From positions 25,751,513 to 25,815,512 of the forward strand of contig CM057147.1 in the NCBI GenBank assembly GCA_029964075.1: a stretch of 64,000 nt of DNA, read 5' to 3'. The notes under the pieces were generated by a model. The model searched no databases, was not told the DNA's origin, and saw only the letters and a list, made by a program, of their open reading frames with translations. The position numbers were made by a program, and so were the translations under genes. The stretch comes from Patiria pectinifera (lineage: Eukaryota > Echinodermata > Asteroidea > Valvatida > Asterinidae). Below are positions 50,901 to 62,440 of the stretch, one piece after another (the stretch's first letter is position 1; each line of letters opens with the position of its first letter).

Positions 50901-53900
50901 CAGATGACAGGCGCTGCAACGATCACGATTTGCTAGTAAAAGTTCATATTTAGTCCTTACGCCACACCTTAAATTCATAACGCTACCTAAATTGATTGCG
51001 CAAGCTACGCCATAATTTGTCGTGCAAGCCGCTGACTTTGAGAAATTTTGAGAAATTGAAGAAAGTTTTGAGAAATTGAAGATTTCTTTGTCAAAACAAA
51101 AGTCGAATTCTATATCTTTCTGAAAATATTCAAAAGTGGCTACTTTCTCTGTAAAAAAGTCTGTAAATTCAAAAACCTCAATTTTCCCTCTTTTTTCCTT
51201 TTAAGTTGGGGGATGTTAGGGCTTGAGTGAATGGATGATACACAATCCCTCCATTGCTAACTTGCTCACCTCCACCGACTGAGTTCATGGCGTCAATGAT
51301 GGACACAAAGTGCTCAAAGAACTTGCTGGCCATGTCCTCATAGCTCTCGTCACTCCTAGCCAGCTCCAGGGCAATGTCCAGCATGACGATGCAGAAGAAC
51401 GCCATCCAGGCTGTACCGTCTGCCTGCAATTTGCGCAAGGAACGACGTTTAAGTCACAATGAGTTAATATGAGGTTTAATGAGAAATTGACTGAGGTAGA
51501 ATTCGAACTGCAAACCTCGGCAACACCTACTAATCGTTGTAGTCAAGTCCATCACAAGTTCTCACATGTCTATAACAAGTCAATCACAAGTAATCCATCA
51601 ATGTAAGGTCGAATGAGAACTTGACTGGGGTTGGCCTTGAACCTGCAACCACTGCAACACCAGTCCCACCAATCAGTGTGGTAGACAGGTTCATCACAAG
51701 TCCTCACAACTCATATCGCAAGTCCTCACAACTCACTCACAAGTCATCACAACTCACTCACAAGTCATCACAACTCAATCACAAGTCCTCACAACTCAAT
51801 CACAGTTCCTCACAAGTCAATCACAAGTCCTCACAACTCGATCACAAGTCCTCACAACTCGATCACAAGTCTTTACAACTCGATCACAAGTCCTCATAAC
51901 TCGATCACAAGTCCTCACAAGTCCTCACAACTCAATCACAAGTCGATCACAAGTCATCCAATCCCAAGTTGCGTCACTAGCTATCGTTATAATTTGTGAC
52001 AAAGACATTTCTCTGTTTACTTGTGACCAGACTTGTAAAAATGCTTGTGCTTGTCCTTGTAATGGACTCAAACTACAACACTTCTACCGATACTGTAATT
52101 GACTACCGAGGAGAAAGGCACAAAGGCTGGACAGCCTAGTTCTCAAAATGCCTGGTACATTGCCAAAGAGACCGAAGGTCCAAGTACCTCGCCTTAGAAT
52201 TGTTTACAAGTGGAAACTTAAAAAGTTTCATGGATGTTTCGCTCACCTGTTCAAGGTGACCTCCCGTGGGCAAAGGTCGTGACCTGTCAAACACTCCAAT
52301 GTTGTCCAGACCCAGGAAACCACCGGAGAAGAGGTTCTTGCCATCAGGGTCCTTGCGGTTCACCCACCTAACAAAAAAATAAAAAACCAGTATTGTAGAC
52401 AGGTCCATCACAAGTCCTGTCAAGAGTAAAATCACAAGTCCTACGACAAGTCAAGACATAAGTAAGGCCAAAAGAAAGTCTCCGGTTTCTGGTATGGAGC
52501 TTGCCACAAAAGTGGTGTGGTGATGCATATTTTTTTCCCCCTACTTTTTTTTCCTTCAAATGTCGGCTTATGTTGCAGATGACGCTTCGATCCCTTAAAA
52601 CTCTAAAAAATATCCTTCAGGGTGGAGCTTGAGGTGACTTCAATCAGGCCATAAGGCTTAAGAATTCTGCACCCACTTACGATCTCGACCGACACGAACA
52701 TTCCTTGGGAAATTTGGATAGTCAAGACAAACAGCAGACCATACAGTTACATCGACATCGTGCATGTGCTGCCAGGCTGGTCATTAGTCTTCTCCCTTAC
52801 ATATTGCGCTAATTATGAAAGCGTTTACAGGTTCCAGACACACAAACATCACTTCCTCAGTCTAGCTTCCAGACGCACAATTACAAAAAAAAACACCGTC
52901 TGCAAAAAGTGCCTGACAAAATTTAGTGCAAAATATATAGAATCCAAGAGAGGCCACATAAAGCTTAAACTCGATCATAACCCACTTAAAAACACATTGA
53001 AATTGTGCAGCAGCAGGATTCCACTCAAACCAGTGAGTTTGCCGGTTTTGAGACATCATCTTACATTAAAAAAAAACTTTTTAATTTTGCTGAGGTGCAT
53101 GGCTACAGCGATGTGCTCGCTGATGACCAGAAACTCTTTCTTGGCCTAACAGGAGATAAGCTATAACATAGGAATGCCTTTATGTCACAGGTTGTTTTTA
53201 ATAACTTGTGACTTGACTGGATGACTTGTGATGAACGTGACATCAACACTGTCAACAACCAAGTAGCAGAAAATAATGTGAATGGACTGGTTGCATCTTT
53301 CCATATTACTGCCTGGCATTCAACAGCAAAGGTGCTCAAATTGATGAGACACTTCCCTCCCTGTTACTTTTGACGAGGTACTTATTCAAGGACCCATAGG
53401 CATGGTATATAAGTTATCCCGCGAGCCCGAGTGGAACACGGAATAATGTAGTGCGTCTGTGTCCCACATACCACTCGGCGGGACACAGACGCACTACATT
53501 TTCCGTGTTCTACGAGTGCAAGCGTGATAACGAATTTATCTTCAAGCAAACTTCCTAAAATCCAAAGGGATTTTCCATTCTAGTAAGAAAATACTCACCT
53601 CTGTTTACCTACATTTGCATATCAGCGCGCATGCGCACAAACATTCGCTGAAAAGAATAGCGCCCAAGCCACACCCTCATTGTCCACTGCATGCCCCACA
53701 CCCACAAAGGACCCTGTAACATAATAGCTCGTCCTAGTTTTTTTTTTTTTTTTTTTTTTTAAAGGGAGGGATGGTAAACAGAGGTGAGTATTTTCTTACT
53801 AGAATGGAAAATCCCTTTGGATTTTAGGAATTCCATTACAGAAAATACCTCACCTCTGTTTACCTACATTTGCAGAGTAGCACCGAAAGTCTCAAGGGGG

Positions 53901-56900
53901 GGGGAAGGGACATGCAGTGGTTCTTGAAAGTCTAAACTAGGCCTACATGCAATTCTAAATGGCATGAAAAGGTTGCTTAGACATACCCGGGTGCTGCCTA
54001 TCTATTCTAAAGGAGCTTTGCGGGCTTTGCGGGCTGCTGATTGTGCAGTTTCCTGGAAGACTTTCTGCTAATGCAACCCTCTGCTTGCACCACAGCTATA
54101 AGCAAGGTGTCACAGTGTAAGGGTTCTTCCAGCAGTCCGCTTTTCTGATACCTGAAAAAGAGAGAGTTCTGTTCCCTGTATCTGAAAAGGAAGCTCCAAG
54201 CAGTTGAGTTCAGGAAGTTGTCACGCTGGGTGTTTCCTGAGCTTGAGATTTTGATCCTCGATTTCGGGAGGGCACTCTTTGGTGGCACCGACAATTGAGT
54301 GATCATGGTCACAGAGGCTTGAAGATGATGCTAGATGACTGTACGAGCATTTGCTTGATGATGAAGCCTCTTGAAGGCTCGGTGCGAGCATTGTAGTTCT
54401 GCAGAGCTCGCATGGGGCACCACCATATCCTTTGCTACTAATGGAGAGGATGTCAACTTGGCCGGAAATATCAGGTCTGAAAATAAGTTGAATTATTCCG
54501 TGCGTTGAACTTCACCCATGGAATAAAGTAAATGCAGTCACGTGCCAATGGCTATGACCTAGTAACTTAGTGAAATTCCCTTCTTAAGGTAAGCTACTGC
54601 AGCAACCAGTAAGAATATGGGTTTTGCAACCTGACAAAAGGAGAGTTGCAATGTACCTGTTGGTTCCGCAAGGGGCCAAGGTGAGTGACCCAATGACGAT
54701 ACTTGGATCCAAAGGTGGTAGGCCTATCTACCGGTACTTTACAGTAGGCGGTCAACTGATAAACCTGCCGTGTATCAGAGTGATTTTGAGGAAACTGTAG
54801 ATGTATCATTGGAACCCTGATAGAGGACTACAATTATGGCTCATCAGTAACCCTGGACAGTAGATATCTGAAACTGGATTGAAAGACTGTCAGCGAAATC
54901 CCAAATGAAGGTGTAGATGCAGATCGGGATTGGCAGCTACTATCATACCCCATGGGGAATCAACTTGCTTCTGACTGTAAAGACTGTAGCTTTCAGATAA
55001 TGAAAGCATCCAGGTACAAGATGGAGAGTACATGTAGCTGTGTCTGCTTGTAGAATTACTGTTGTGAGACCAAGGTGGTCTAGGATTAAAGGGATTATGG
55101 CTGCTGTAGCCAAAAAGGAGCTACATGTATGAATTCCTGCCGTTGAAGCTGAAGGATTCTGCTAGATCAGAGGACTATAGGATGAGTATAAACTTGGCGA
55201 AAGGCTGGAATTGGAAGCTGGTGGCCTGGAAGGGATGCAAATACCTGTAGATAGGTGCAAGTACTGGTAGCAAACTGAGAATGTTGAGGACCTTTGTCTG
55301 AATACTGACGGGAGAAGAATCATTCTGTTGAAGTGAATTCAACACCTTCTTTCTGTCAGGTGAAACGTTAAAGCAACAGCCAACTGGGTGTCTCTAAAGT
55401 GGACAGGCAAGAAGAAAGAGCGAGTTCCCGGAAGAAGCATGTAGTAAACTACATCTGAACTGTGGAATTGTCCATCCGGACCAAGACAAGCTTGATTATG
55501 ACTTTGGGTGAGCAAATGCAAGGTCTTGAGCACTGTCAATAGCTCTAGTGAAGGAATGCAACTGGCTGTCTATAGTTGGCCAAGTGCTAGGTAATGAAAG
55601 ACCATACAGATGGAATCTCAAACCCTGTCCGAGGTACCCAATGCGATGGTAGAATATGTAGTTACCCGGTACATAGTCCTTAAAGGTGCAGTAGGTCATA
55701 GCTAAGATGGGTAACTGGAATCCCTTTGGAGGAGACCCTTAGCATTGATGGGAAGACAAAGGAAAGGCTGTGCAGAGCTTCCGTGTGTCATGCACCAGGG
55801 AACTAGGTCCATTATCAAGATGCCAGAAGGTTCGAATGTCATCACGTTGTGTTGAACCTTTCCCAGTAAAGCCTGAAACAAAGTTGAAGGAGCTTAATGC
55901 TGAAGATGAAAAACCACCTCAAGTGCGAGTTAGGTAGACTGTTAAAGGCTAAACTGGAGATACAGTTACATGTAAGGTCTGCTGTAGCCTAACATCTAAG
56001 TACCACAGCAAATAGATCTGTTTTGCTGTAAAGGAATGTTGTAACAACGGTGATTCTTATAAAGGAACCAAAGGAGCTGTGAAAATCCAAAGGTCTGTAG
56101 CGAAACCCTGTAGGTATGCAGAACTCCAACTTCCGATGATCCATGCATGGGTACTGTACAAGGACATTAGTATCCCAATGATTGATGGAAGCAGCAAACC
56201 AACCGTCTCAAGAGACTGGAGAGAAGTAGAAAGCATTTCCAACTGAATTCCTTGTTGCATGTCGAGTCTGATAAAGGGCCGCCATTCGTCAGACTGCTAC
56301 TGACTGAGAAGATTGAAGTAAGCGAAACCTGATCCAGTTGGAAGTATCCTGGTCTAGATCATTCCTTAAAGAAAGATAACCTTCTGTAAAGCAACAAACA
56401 AGTGCATGTTGAGGCAGAAGCTCGTGGTCAGGGATAACTGAGGTAGACAAGAATTCTGAACAATGCTTCGAAGAAGTGTCTGACAACCCCTTTATGTATG
56501 AAGTTACATAAACCACATCTGGCCGGATTGTAGGACAAATACTTGTTCTAAAGACTCGAAGCAGTGGGGATATGTCGAGATTCTGCTGTAAGCCAAGGAT
56601 GAAGAGAAGGCCGGTCTACAAACTCCTAGCTGAATCATGCTGGTTTGAGACCCGTTGGAGACCGACGTAGAGGATGTACATGCATGCCAAGCACCTATGA
56701 GGATTAACTTATCTCAAAGTATGGAATCCTGCACCATAAAGTCTTGCTATATAACCTGATGTTATGCCAAGAAACATTCATTCAAGACAAGAATGCCAAA
56801 TAGCCAGAATTAGCAATAAGTCCAAAAGCAATTCCACCAATCTAGACAATAAAGCAGAATGATAAAATCTCCAATAAAACTGTATCAGTTAAGGGAGATA

Positions 56901-59900
56901 TCATGGCAACTTGCAAGGGCACCAGACAAAGAAGAGTAAGAGTAAGAATCCTTGGTCTATTGTAAAATCAACGAACCATCCCAACAGGTTGATGAATATA
57001 TAAACAGGCCAGCTAAGCAAGATATTCAATGATAGAATATCAAGAATCCGAATAAGGAATCCTCCTACACAACAAACCCCAACCCAATCGTATATATTGG
57101 GAAGAAGCAGGGAAAGAACGCTGCATCCAGACGCCAGTAACGTTTGAGTACCACTACCATTTTTTTTAAAATCTTGTAATGATATCAAACTAAGTGGCAT
57201 CAGGTTGCATCCTACTAAAAGTACTATCCAAAGGTAGCTTGAGCGTAGAAACATGTGAGTCTGTAATAAGAACATGCTCAAAAGGACCAACCCACTGTTA
57301 TAGGATGGAGAAACTGAAAGCTTACCGATAGCCGGTCGAGTGCTGCTAATGGAAAGGCGGCAAGGCTGTAGTGTTATCATGCATTTTCACAGAATAAATA
57401 ACATTATAAGTGAAAACCCGAAGGTAATCTCGAACATGGGAGACGACTCCAAAGAATGAGTAATCACAATCAATCGGCCCGAATGTCCGAAGTCAATCCT
57501 CCGTCTGAGTCCAATTGAAAACGCAAGTTGGAACCGCAAACATTCTATCAATGGGAAAAGTGGGCTGTGAAGGCTTAGATTTACGAGTACCAGAATCTCT
57601 GCGATATGAAGGTCGAGTAGATTCGACTGGGGAATGGGTTGGAAACTGAAGGATCTTACCCACTTCCGTCATCGTAAGATTAGCCCGTTGGACATTGGAG
57701 CATGGAGGAAAAATTCCTCCATGATTGGAGAGACTATCTTCATCCACTGTCTAGCCCGAGGAAAAGAAGACCTTGAAGGAGATCTAGAATGCGAGTGTCG
57801 GCTTCGATGACCAGAATCCGACCGTGAGTAATCACGATCACGACGAGAAGAACGATGTCGGCGCCGATGTCGATCGTCGGAGTCCGAACGGGACCGCGCA
57901 CGAGACCGGGAACGGCGCCGTGAATCGCGGCGTTCTCCCCGCCCGGCTGGTGTGTTCACCGAAGCGTTGCGGAGAACGGAGTCTTTGTCCTGTGAAAGGT
58001 ACACCATGATCTTGTGGAGAATGTGAAGAATTACCCTGATAAGATGTGTAATGGTGTGAAAATCCCATCGGAAAGGTCTGGGGATAAACCCGCGGGTCGT
58101 AGGCTGGAACACTGAGTGGATACGGAGTGCGAGTATTGTGGTCGAAGTGACGAGGATCGTTCGGGAAAAAGACCACGTGTGAGGCTCCGAATGATGAAGA
58201 AAATCTCGCCGAGATTCGCTTGTAAAACTAGGTTGAGAATACGAACCCGTAGTATGGCTGACTGAAGATGATGGTGGTGGTGGTGGTGGTGCCCCAAGCC
58301 TCTGTGACCCGGCGGGGCTGGTCGGATTACCGAGGAACCTTTGGGTTTCGAACGCCAAGCCCCGCCGTCCCGCCTGCGGCCTGCACATGCGAGTCGACCT
58401 GTTGTTCCGAAGCGTGCACGTGCTCTTGCAGACTGCCGTAAGAATGCGGGATTTGTTGGGGAGTGGCCGTAATTCTCATTGGAGAATTCTTTGACCATGT
58501 TGACCCCCGGAGAAATTCCAACTGCCGAACCCGGGAGATTGGACCCAGTCGTACCAGAGGAATTATCACGCTTGGATTGAGTAGAGGGTGACTTTCCAGT
58601 AGAACGGCTTGAGACAGTTTTCTTTTTGTTTTGGCGGAGTCCGCCATTTTGTAATCACAGCGAGAACAGCTAAAAATTGTACGTCTTCACGCTACGCGTC
58701 GCTGAAAAAACTAGGACGAGCTATTATGTTACAGGGTCCTTTGTGGGTGTGGGGCATGCAGTGGACAATGAGGGTGTGGCTTGGGCGCTATTCTTTTCAG
58801 CGAATGTTTGTGCGCATGCGCGCTGATATGCAAATGTAGGTAAACAGAGGTGAGGTATTTTCTGTAATGGAATTGACGTGCAGTAAAGTTGGAACTAGCT
58901 CGCTTTTAATACACAAACCTTTAAGCACTTTTGCGAATACAGCTGGAATGTTGCTAGCATCTTGGAATAGCGTAATACGCAGGGTGCGATATGGACCGTG
59001 CAATACAGTATAATATCACACTGTTGTTGCCATGGATCGACCAATCAGGATCGAGGATACAAGTTTGCTTGAAGATAATAATCATTATGGCACAAGGTAA
59101 TACAATGTCGGAAACTTTGTCCCATACATGTATGAAGTCTACTCCATCTCCTGTCTACATTATTTCTGTGAATGTGGCTGTGGCTACAGCTTAGTTTTGC
59201 CATTTGCAAGCAACAATGAACAGCTGTAAGCCTTAGACAACAATGCCCAGTTCAGAAGGTCTTAGATTAAGACATGTGACCAATGTGATTTGATCACGCC
59301 TCCTGCAGCCCACCACTAGAGAGAACAAGATGGTCAGTTGCCATTGAAAGCTTTAATTAAGCTTCAAGTAACAGTTGTAATAGCTCAACTCAATCCCTGT
59401 TGAGGCCCGAGGCTGCCTACCATGTGAAGTTGAGCAGGAGTTTCTGGAAGGCCCTAGCCAGGAACCCCCTGTCCCTAGATCCTCTGGGAGCCACGGCCTT
59501 GAAGACCCTGAACACCGCCCACGCATGGACAGGTGGGTTGACATCGCCAAAGGCAAACTCATAGGCGGGGATCTGAAAAATCACAAATGATTAAAGCTGA
59601 ATTTGCAGCATTGCTAATGTTGCTACATTTTTGTAGTGCATCGTAACTTTGGGCATTCTCCCTGGCTACATGGCATTCTGACTATCGCCCCCTGAATAAA
59701 GACACTGACAAACTGGGGAACTGCCAACATAGGGCTGGATGGCTCAGTTGGTTGAGTTCAAACAGGGTACAGTTCAAACCCTTCTAGTCAGTTTCTTTGT
59801 TTACCCTTTCTCAGTTTCCAATTCGTGGTTTATTTGAAGAAAAAAACATGATAACTTAATCAATTTGTTATTCAATGAAAACACCATCAATATCAGAATA

Positions 59901-61985
59901 ATGTACAGCTATTTTAGACTGGCACTCCACAGCATGACAAACCAAACAGCATGGAGAGTGCTTTGGGTCAACTCAAATAGAGTTTGGTTTTAGATGAGCA
60001 AACCTTATGTATCAATTTTCCATGGACTAGACGGGTAGTGCGCAAGCGCAAACATTGTCCTAACTACATGTACATGAAAAGTTGGTGACACACTCAACTA
60101 ATTTGCCGAGAAAACTCGTTCCTCAATTAACACAATTTTGGTGAATAGTATGAGGCATAGTAAAACAAATATAACATGATATATTCATTTTGGTGTTTAG
60201 TCGAAATCAGCTCCCCTCAATAATGGAAGTTGACAGACTAGTTCCTTTGGCTTCGCCTCGGGACTAGCTTGTCAACTTCCAATACCTCGGGGAGCTATTA
60301 TCCACAATCCATCCTCAAACAATGTTACATTTGTATACTAGTCAATAGTCGCTTCATGTACTGCATCTCCCATTCCCAAGGTGAACTCTCCAACATGCAA
60401 AGTCTTAAATTGCATGTTAAAAATGCTTTTCAATAATTCAATAAAAAAAAGAGATTAACAGAAAAAAGGGAAATGGCATTTGCACTATGCATGTTAAAAA
60501 TGCTTTTCATAAATTCAATAAAAAAAGAAGAGATTTACAGAAAAAAAGAGAAAATGGCATATGCATTCACCTGTCCATTGGGGGCCATGTACCACTCACG
60601 TAGAAACAGCAGAAGTTGGTCCTTAGCAAAGGTTGGGTCCAGCTTGGCGAATGGTATCATGTGGAATGCCAAATCCCACGACGCATACTGCAACACAACC
60701 ACAAAGGATAACATTATAACTCTCATTGGAGATGTCAAGTGTTTATGGATCAGGGTACACAAGATCATTTGCTTTTTTTCACATATTATTTGTTTGAAGC
60801 AACAAAAATGCTCAAAATAAGTAGAGTGCGTAACAACTAACCTGTTGAAATAGCTACTACATTTTTTTTAAAAAACAGGGAAAACAATGCACAGTTTTTT
60901 GGGTCTTGTGACTGAATTCCATTGCTTATGCCAGGGTTCAACTTAAGCGGTAGCCCGCTAGCCAAATACTAGTCAAAACAGCGGAGGGCTTGTCAAACTA
61001 TTCCTTAAGTAGCCTGGCTGGCGAGTAAAAAATTATTGGAATACGGCAAAGATGAAAGGACAGGAAGAAATAAACCATTAAATTCAGAAAGCAAACCTGT
61101 ATCAATTTGTGTCGAATTTTATTACCTTTTTAGGGTTAAATCACTTGATCTGTTTATAAAAACACTGACAAGATTGCCTCAGGATACATGTTTTACATGT
61201 ATGCACATTATTGAGACACTCTATAAAAGAAAAACATGCGGGCTAGTGAAAATGCCCGTGGACTAGTTAAGAGTCTGTTTCAGTAGCCTAGCTAGTGAAA
61301 AAAAAATTAAGGTCGAACCCTGCTTATGCATGTTAAAAGTGTGCCCCCAGGCACCATATTTTTTTAAACCACATACAATGTTTGTTTTCTTCTAGACGAT
61401 ACCATTTCAGGCAGAATAATTTCACAGGGCATTTGATACCAGTCCTATCTTCGCTTTCAGCAAGCTTTCTGTAAGTATGGATATTTTTCTGGGTAATTGC
61501 AAATGCTCCTGTGTGGCTTTAAGCAAATGCAAGCCCTAAAACAATTACGGTCTCAGAAGCCGTTGTGGAAATTTTGCCTCCAGAAACAATAAGCTACAGT
61601 AAATAAATCTAACAAATATTAGTCCAAAATCATTTTTTGAGACTTGACAAGAGTTGGCCATGTGCAGTATAATTGAGCGTTTGATCAATCCGTGGTTTGT
61701 TTGATAATTTTCAACATCATCAGAAAACATTTTTTTAAGAGGATGCACAAAACTTACCCATGGGTACTCCCACTTGTCCGGCATAGAGATGATATCCATG
61801 TTGTACAGGTGCTTCCAGTCCGTATTCCGCCCATTCTCTCTGCCCTCCGGTGGCTTAGGGGTCTCCCGATCGCCCTTCAACCAGCTCTTGACGATGTAGT
61901 GATAGAACTGCTTGCTCCATAGCAGACTGGCGTAGGCCTGCCGAGCAACCCGGTACTCCTCCGAGTCACTGGCAGCGGGGATAAT
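44909..61985 (-). CDS. bacterial-type GH63 glycosidase (MGH1-like), 5' part outside window
   Basis: Glycoside hydrolase family 63 catalytic domain of the bacterial glucosidase/mannosylglycerate-hydrolase type. Exons on the minus strand are 61985-61758, 60687-60571, 59572-59421, 52367-52247, 51423-51270, 50494-50292, 49522-49379, 48808-48679, 47566-47290 and 44969-44909. Nine phase-consistent introns join them into 528 residues ending in TAA. Diagnostic motifs in order: [19 protein letters not shown] then [144 protein letters not shown]. The (alpha/alpha)6 fold and inverting mechanism follow from the family. The Asp of SWDLAFH and the Glu of FYEYFHG are my candidates for acid and base. Donor 49378 is GTTGGT, weaker than the others. 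Upstream exons, perhaps 350 residues, are beyond position 64000. The substrate is unknown. Confidence 0.93.
45125..45824. repeat. 700-bp-class dispersed repeat, copy 2 (inverted)
   Basis: Reverse complement of 24427-25015, here in the last intron of the GH63 gene. This copy has an extra local duplication at about 45165-45320: the palindromic unit with ctgataattacccgagccgg and gcgagggtaattatcagc is present twice. Confidence 0.75.
46491..46710 (+). mobile_element. tRNA-derived SINE with well-kept head
   Basis: The head reads tggcctagcggttaagagc (A box) and gtgggttcgagcccg (B box), followed by gcccttaagcaaggcattta, cagatgggacgtaaagcc and taggtcccgtg. It resembles a Ser/Leu-type tRNA head but has extra text between the boxes and no clean cloverleaf, so it is a SINE and not a tRNA gene. 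Confidence 0.75.
46887..47120 (-). mobile_element. tRNA-derived SINE, inverted relative to 46491 copy
   Basis: On the minus strand: gtggtccaatggttatggtg, B box gggttcgaatcctg, gcaaggcgctttaccatt, cttcggatggga, taggtcccgtg and gagaaggggtttgccccgg. Its tail faces the tail of the 46491 copy. Confidence 0.75.
47586..47945 (-). mobile_element. full-length tRNA-derived SINE with (ATT)n tail
   Basis: On the minus strand: head gtgctgtggcctcgtggtta, agggcactgg, B box gggttcgagtcctgg, then ccttgagcaaggcactttg, ctctccacccaggagtaaat, gcgctgtgatttagt and an ATT-unit tail at 47590-47604. It lies in a GH63 intron immediately upstream of the exon ending at 47566. Confidence 0.75.
51689..51975. repeat. minisatellite, about 20-bp unit (GH63 intron)
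   Basis: At least a dozen units of the type atcacaagtcctcacaactc with small variations. Single units or pairs of units also appear nearby at 51548-51598, 52403-52455 and, inverted, at 53198-53235. An open frame of SSQL-HK repeats through it results from a unit of about 21 bases and is not a gene. Confidence 0.85.
52466..53146. mobile_element. PIF/Harbinger-like element, copy B
   Basis: Flanked by TAA (52463-52465 and 53147-53149). Ends ggccaaaagaaagtctccgg and, inverted, ggccaagaaagagtttctgg. It is alignable with copy A at 40850 but carries about 310 extra bases in the middle (about 52585-52900). That middle has no long frame. Confidence 0.75.
53554..53828. mobile_element. 275-bp inverted-repeat element (element X)
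   Basis: Perfect inverted ends of about 50 bp starting cctaaaatccaaagggattt and including aaaatactcacctctgttta. The interior carries a block of about 146 bp (53596-53741) nearly identical to the inverted right end of the 5-kb neighbour, then a T-run of about 24. It looks like a deletion derivative of a relative of that element. Confidence 0.8.
53829..58874. mobile_element. 5-kb inverted-repeat element of unknown class (element Y)
   Basis: Left end aattccattacagaaaatac and right end read inward identical, both continuing ctcacctctgtttaccta and catttgca (about 46 bp). At the right end this is followed by the 146-bp block shared with X, and then by an RS-rich reading frame on the minus strand. 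The remaining 3.5 kb (54000-57480) has only short broken frames; no reverse transcriptase, integrase or DDE transposase motif could be recognised. It lies in a GH63 intron. No target duplication could be fixed because X abuts its left end. Confidence 0.7.
57493..58647 (-). pseudogene. RS-rich reading frame(s) of element Y
   Basis: Starting at ATG 58647 ([13 protein letters not shown]), about 60 bases inside the 146-bp end block, a frame of 106 codons runs to 58327. Overlapping frames continue as 58388-57669 (239 codons) and 57747-57493. The second carries a proline stretch (PPPPPPSSS) and an arginine-serine region (about 57960-57770) with [18 protein letters not shown] regions in known proteins bind RNA or splicing factors. 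The shifts between frames mean either small introns or decay; which one cannot be decided by eye. No catalytic domain was recognised. Confidence 0.5.
59731..59830 (+). mobile_element. truncated tRNA-derived SINE head
   Basis: gggctggatggctcagttgg carries an A-box, followed within about 40 bases by the B-box-like gttcaaacccttc. The body is short and lost after about 100 bases. Spacing does not fit a functional tRNA. Confidence 0.5.
60211..60300. repeat. foldback of about 90 bp in GH63 intron
   Basis: agctcccc...ataatggaagttgaca...ctagttcc pairs with gggactag...tgtcaacttccaa...ggggagct. Mismatches are few. No target duplication was identified. Confidence 0.7.
60932..61322. mobile_element. CAGGGTTC-ended hAT-like MITE, 391 bp
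   Basis: Ends cagggttcaacttaa and, inverted, cagggttcgaccttaa. Flanked by cttatgc at 60925-60931 and 61323-61329, a 7-bp match and so possibly an imperfect 8-bp duplication. Repeated CTAGC/GGCTAG motifs lie near both ends. Confidence 0.7.
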
Positions 61986-62440
61986 CTGAGGGGGATTAAA
62001 AGGGATTTATTGGGGCTTTAGGATTAACATTTGATAATCAGGCATGCAACAGAGAATTTAGAAAAAAAGGAAATTCCAAACCACACAAGACTTTGCACAG
62101 TGGTTTTCAATTTGTAAGGGCATTCGTGAGAAGTTAAAAACGAGGAAATCAGCGGATCCGAGGAAAAGTTGCATGCCTGGATAATACTGACACAATCGCC
62201 AAACTTCCTGGTATACTTTTAGACTAGTCTTGTGGCCTGATGGACAGGGATAATAATCGCAACGCACTTGGAAATTTTAGAGAAGGCGTAGGGATTATTA
62301 TACAGACACATTTGTATACAGAGTGTGCCAAAAGAATGCAACATTCAGAAAAAAAAAATTAAAACTGTTGAATGTTTTTTTTCTTCAATAAAATCATATA
62401 TTACATCAAGGCCTGACTATTTCTCAATCCACTCCTTTTA
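61986..62440. other. GH63 intron upstream of first visible exon
   Basis: No exon recognised. This is the start of an intron that continues past the right window edge. Confidence 0.5.

Larger units (their letters stand above)
53414..59078. repeat. palindromic repeat split by nested insertions
   Basis: The left part 53414-53553 and right part 58875-59078 together rebuild the reverse complement of the intact copy at 39424-39790 (344 versus 367 bp). The break falls within caaactt|gacg of the rebuilt sequence. The left part contains the hairpin formed by gtagtgcgtctgtgtccc and gggacacagacgcactac. Confidence 0.75.

Noticed and set aside
51621..51899. Repetitive SSQL-HK open frame.
   Set aside because: It is the translation of a minisatellite with a period of about 21 bases.
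56901..57380. 159-codon hydrophobic frame in element Y.
   Set aside because: No recognisable domain and many leucines from T-rich codons; probably chance within a decayed element.
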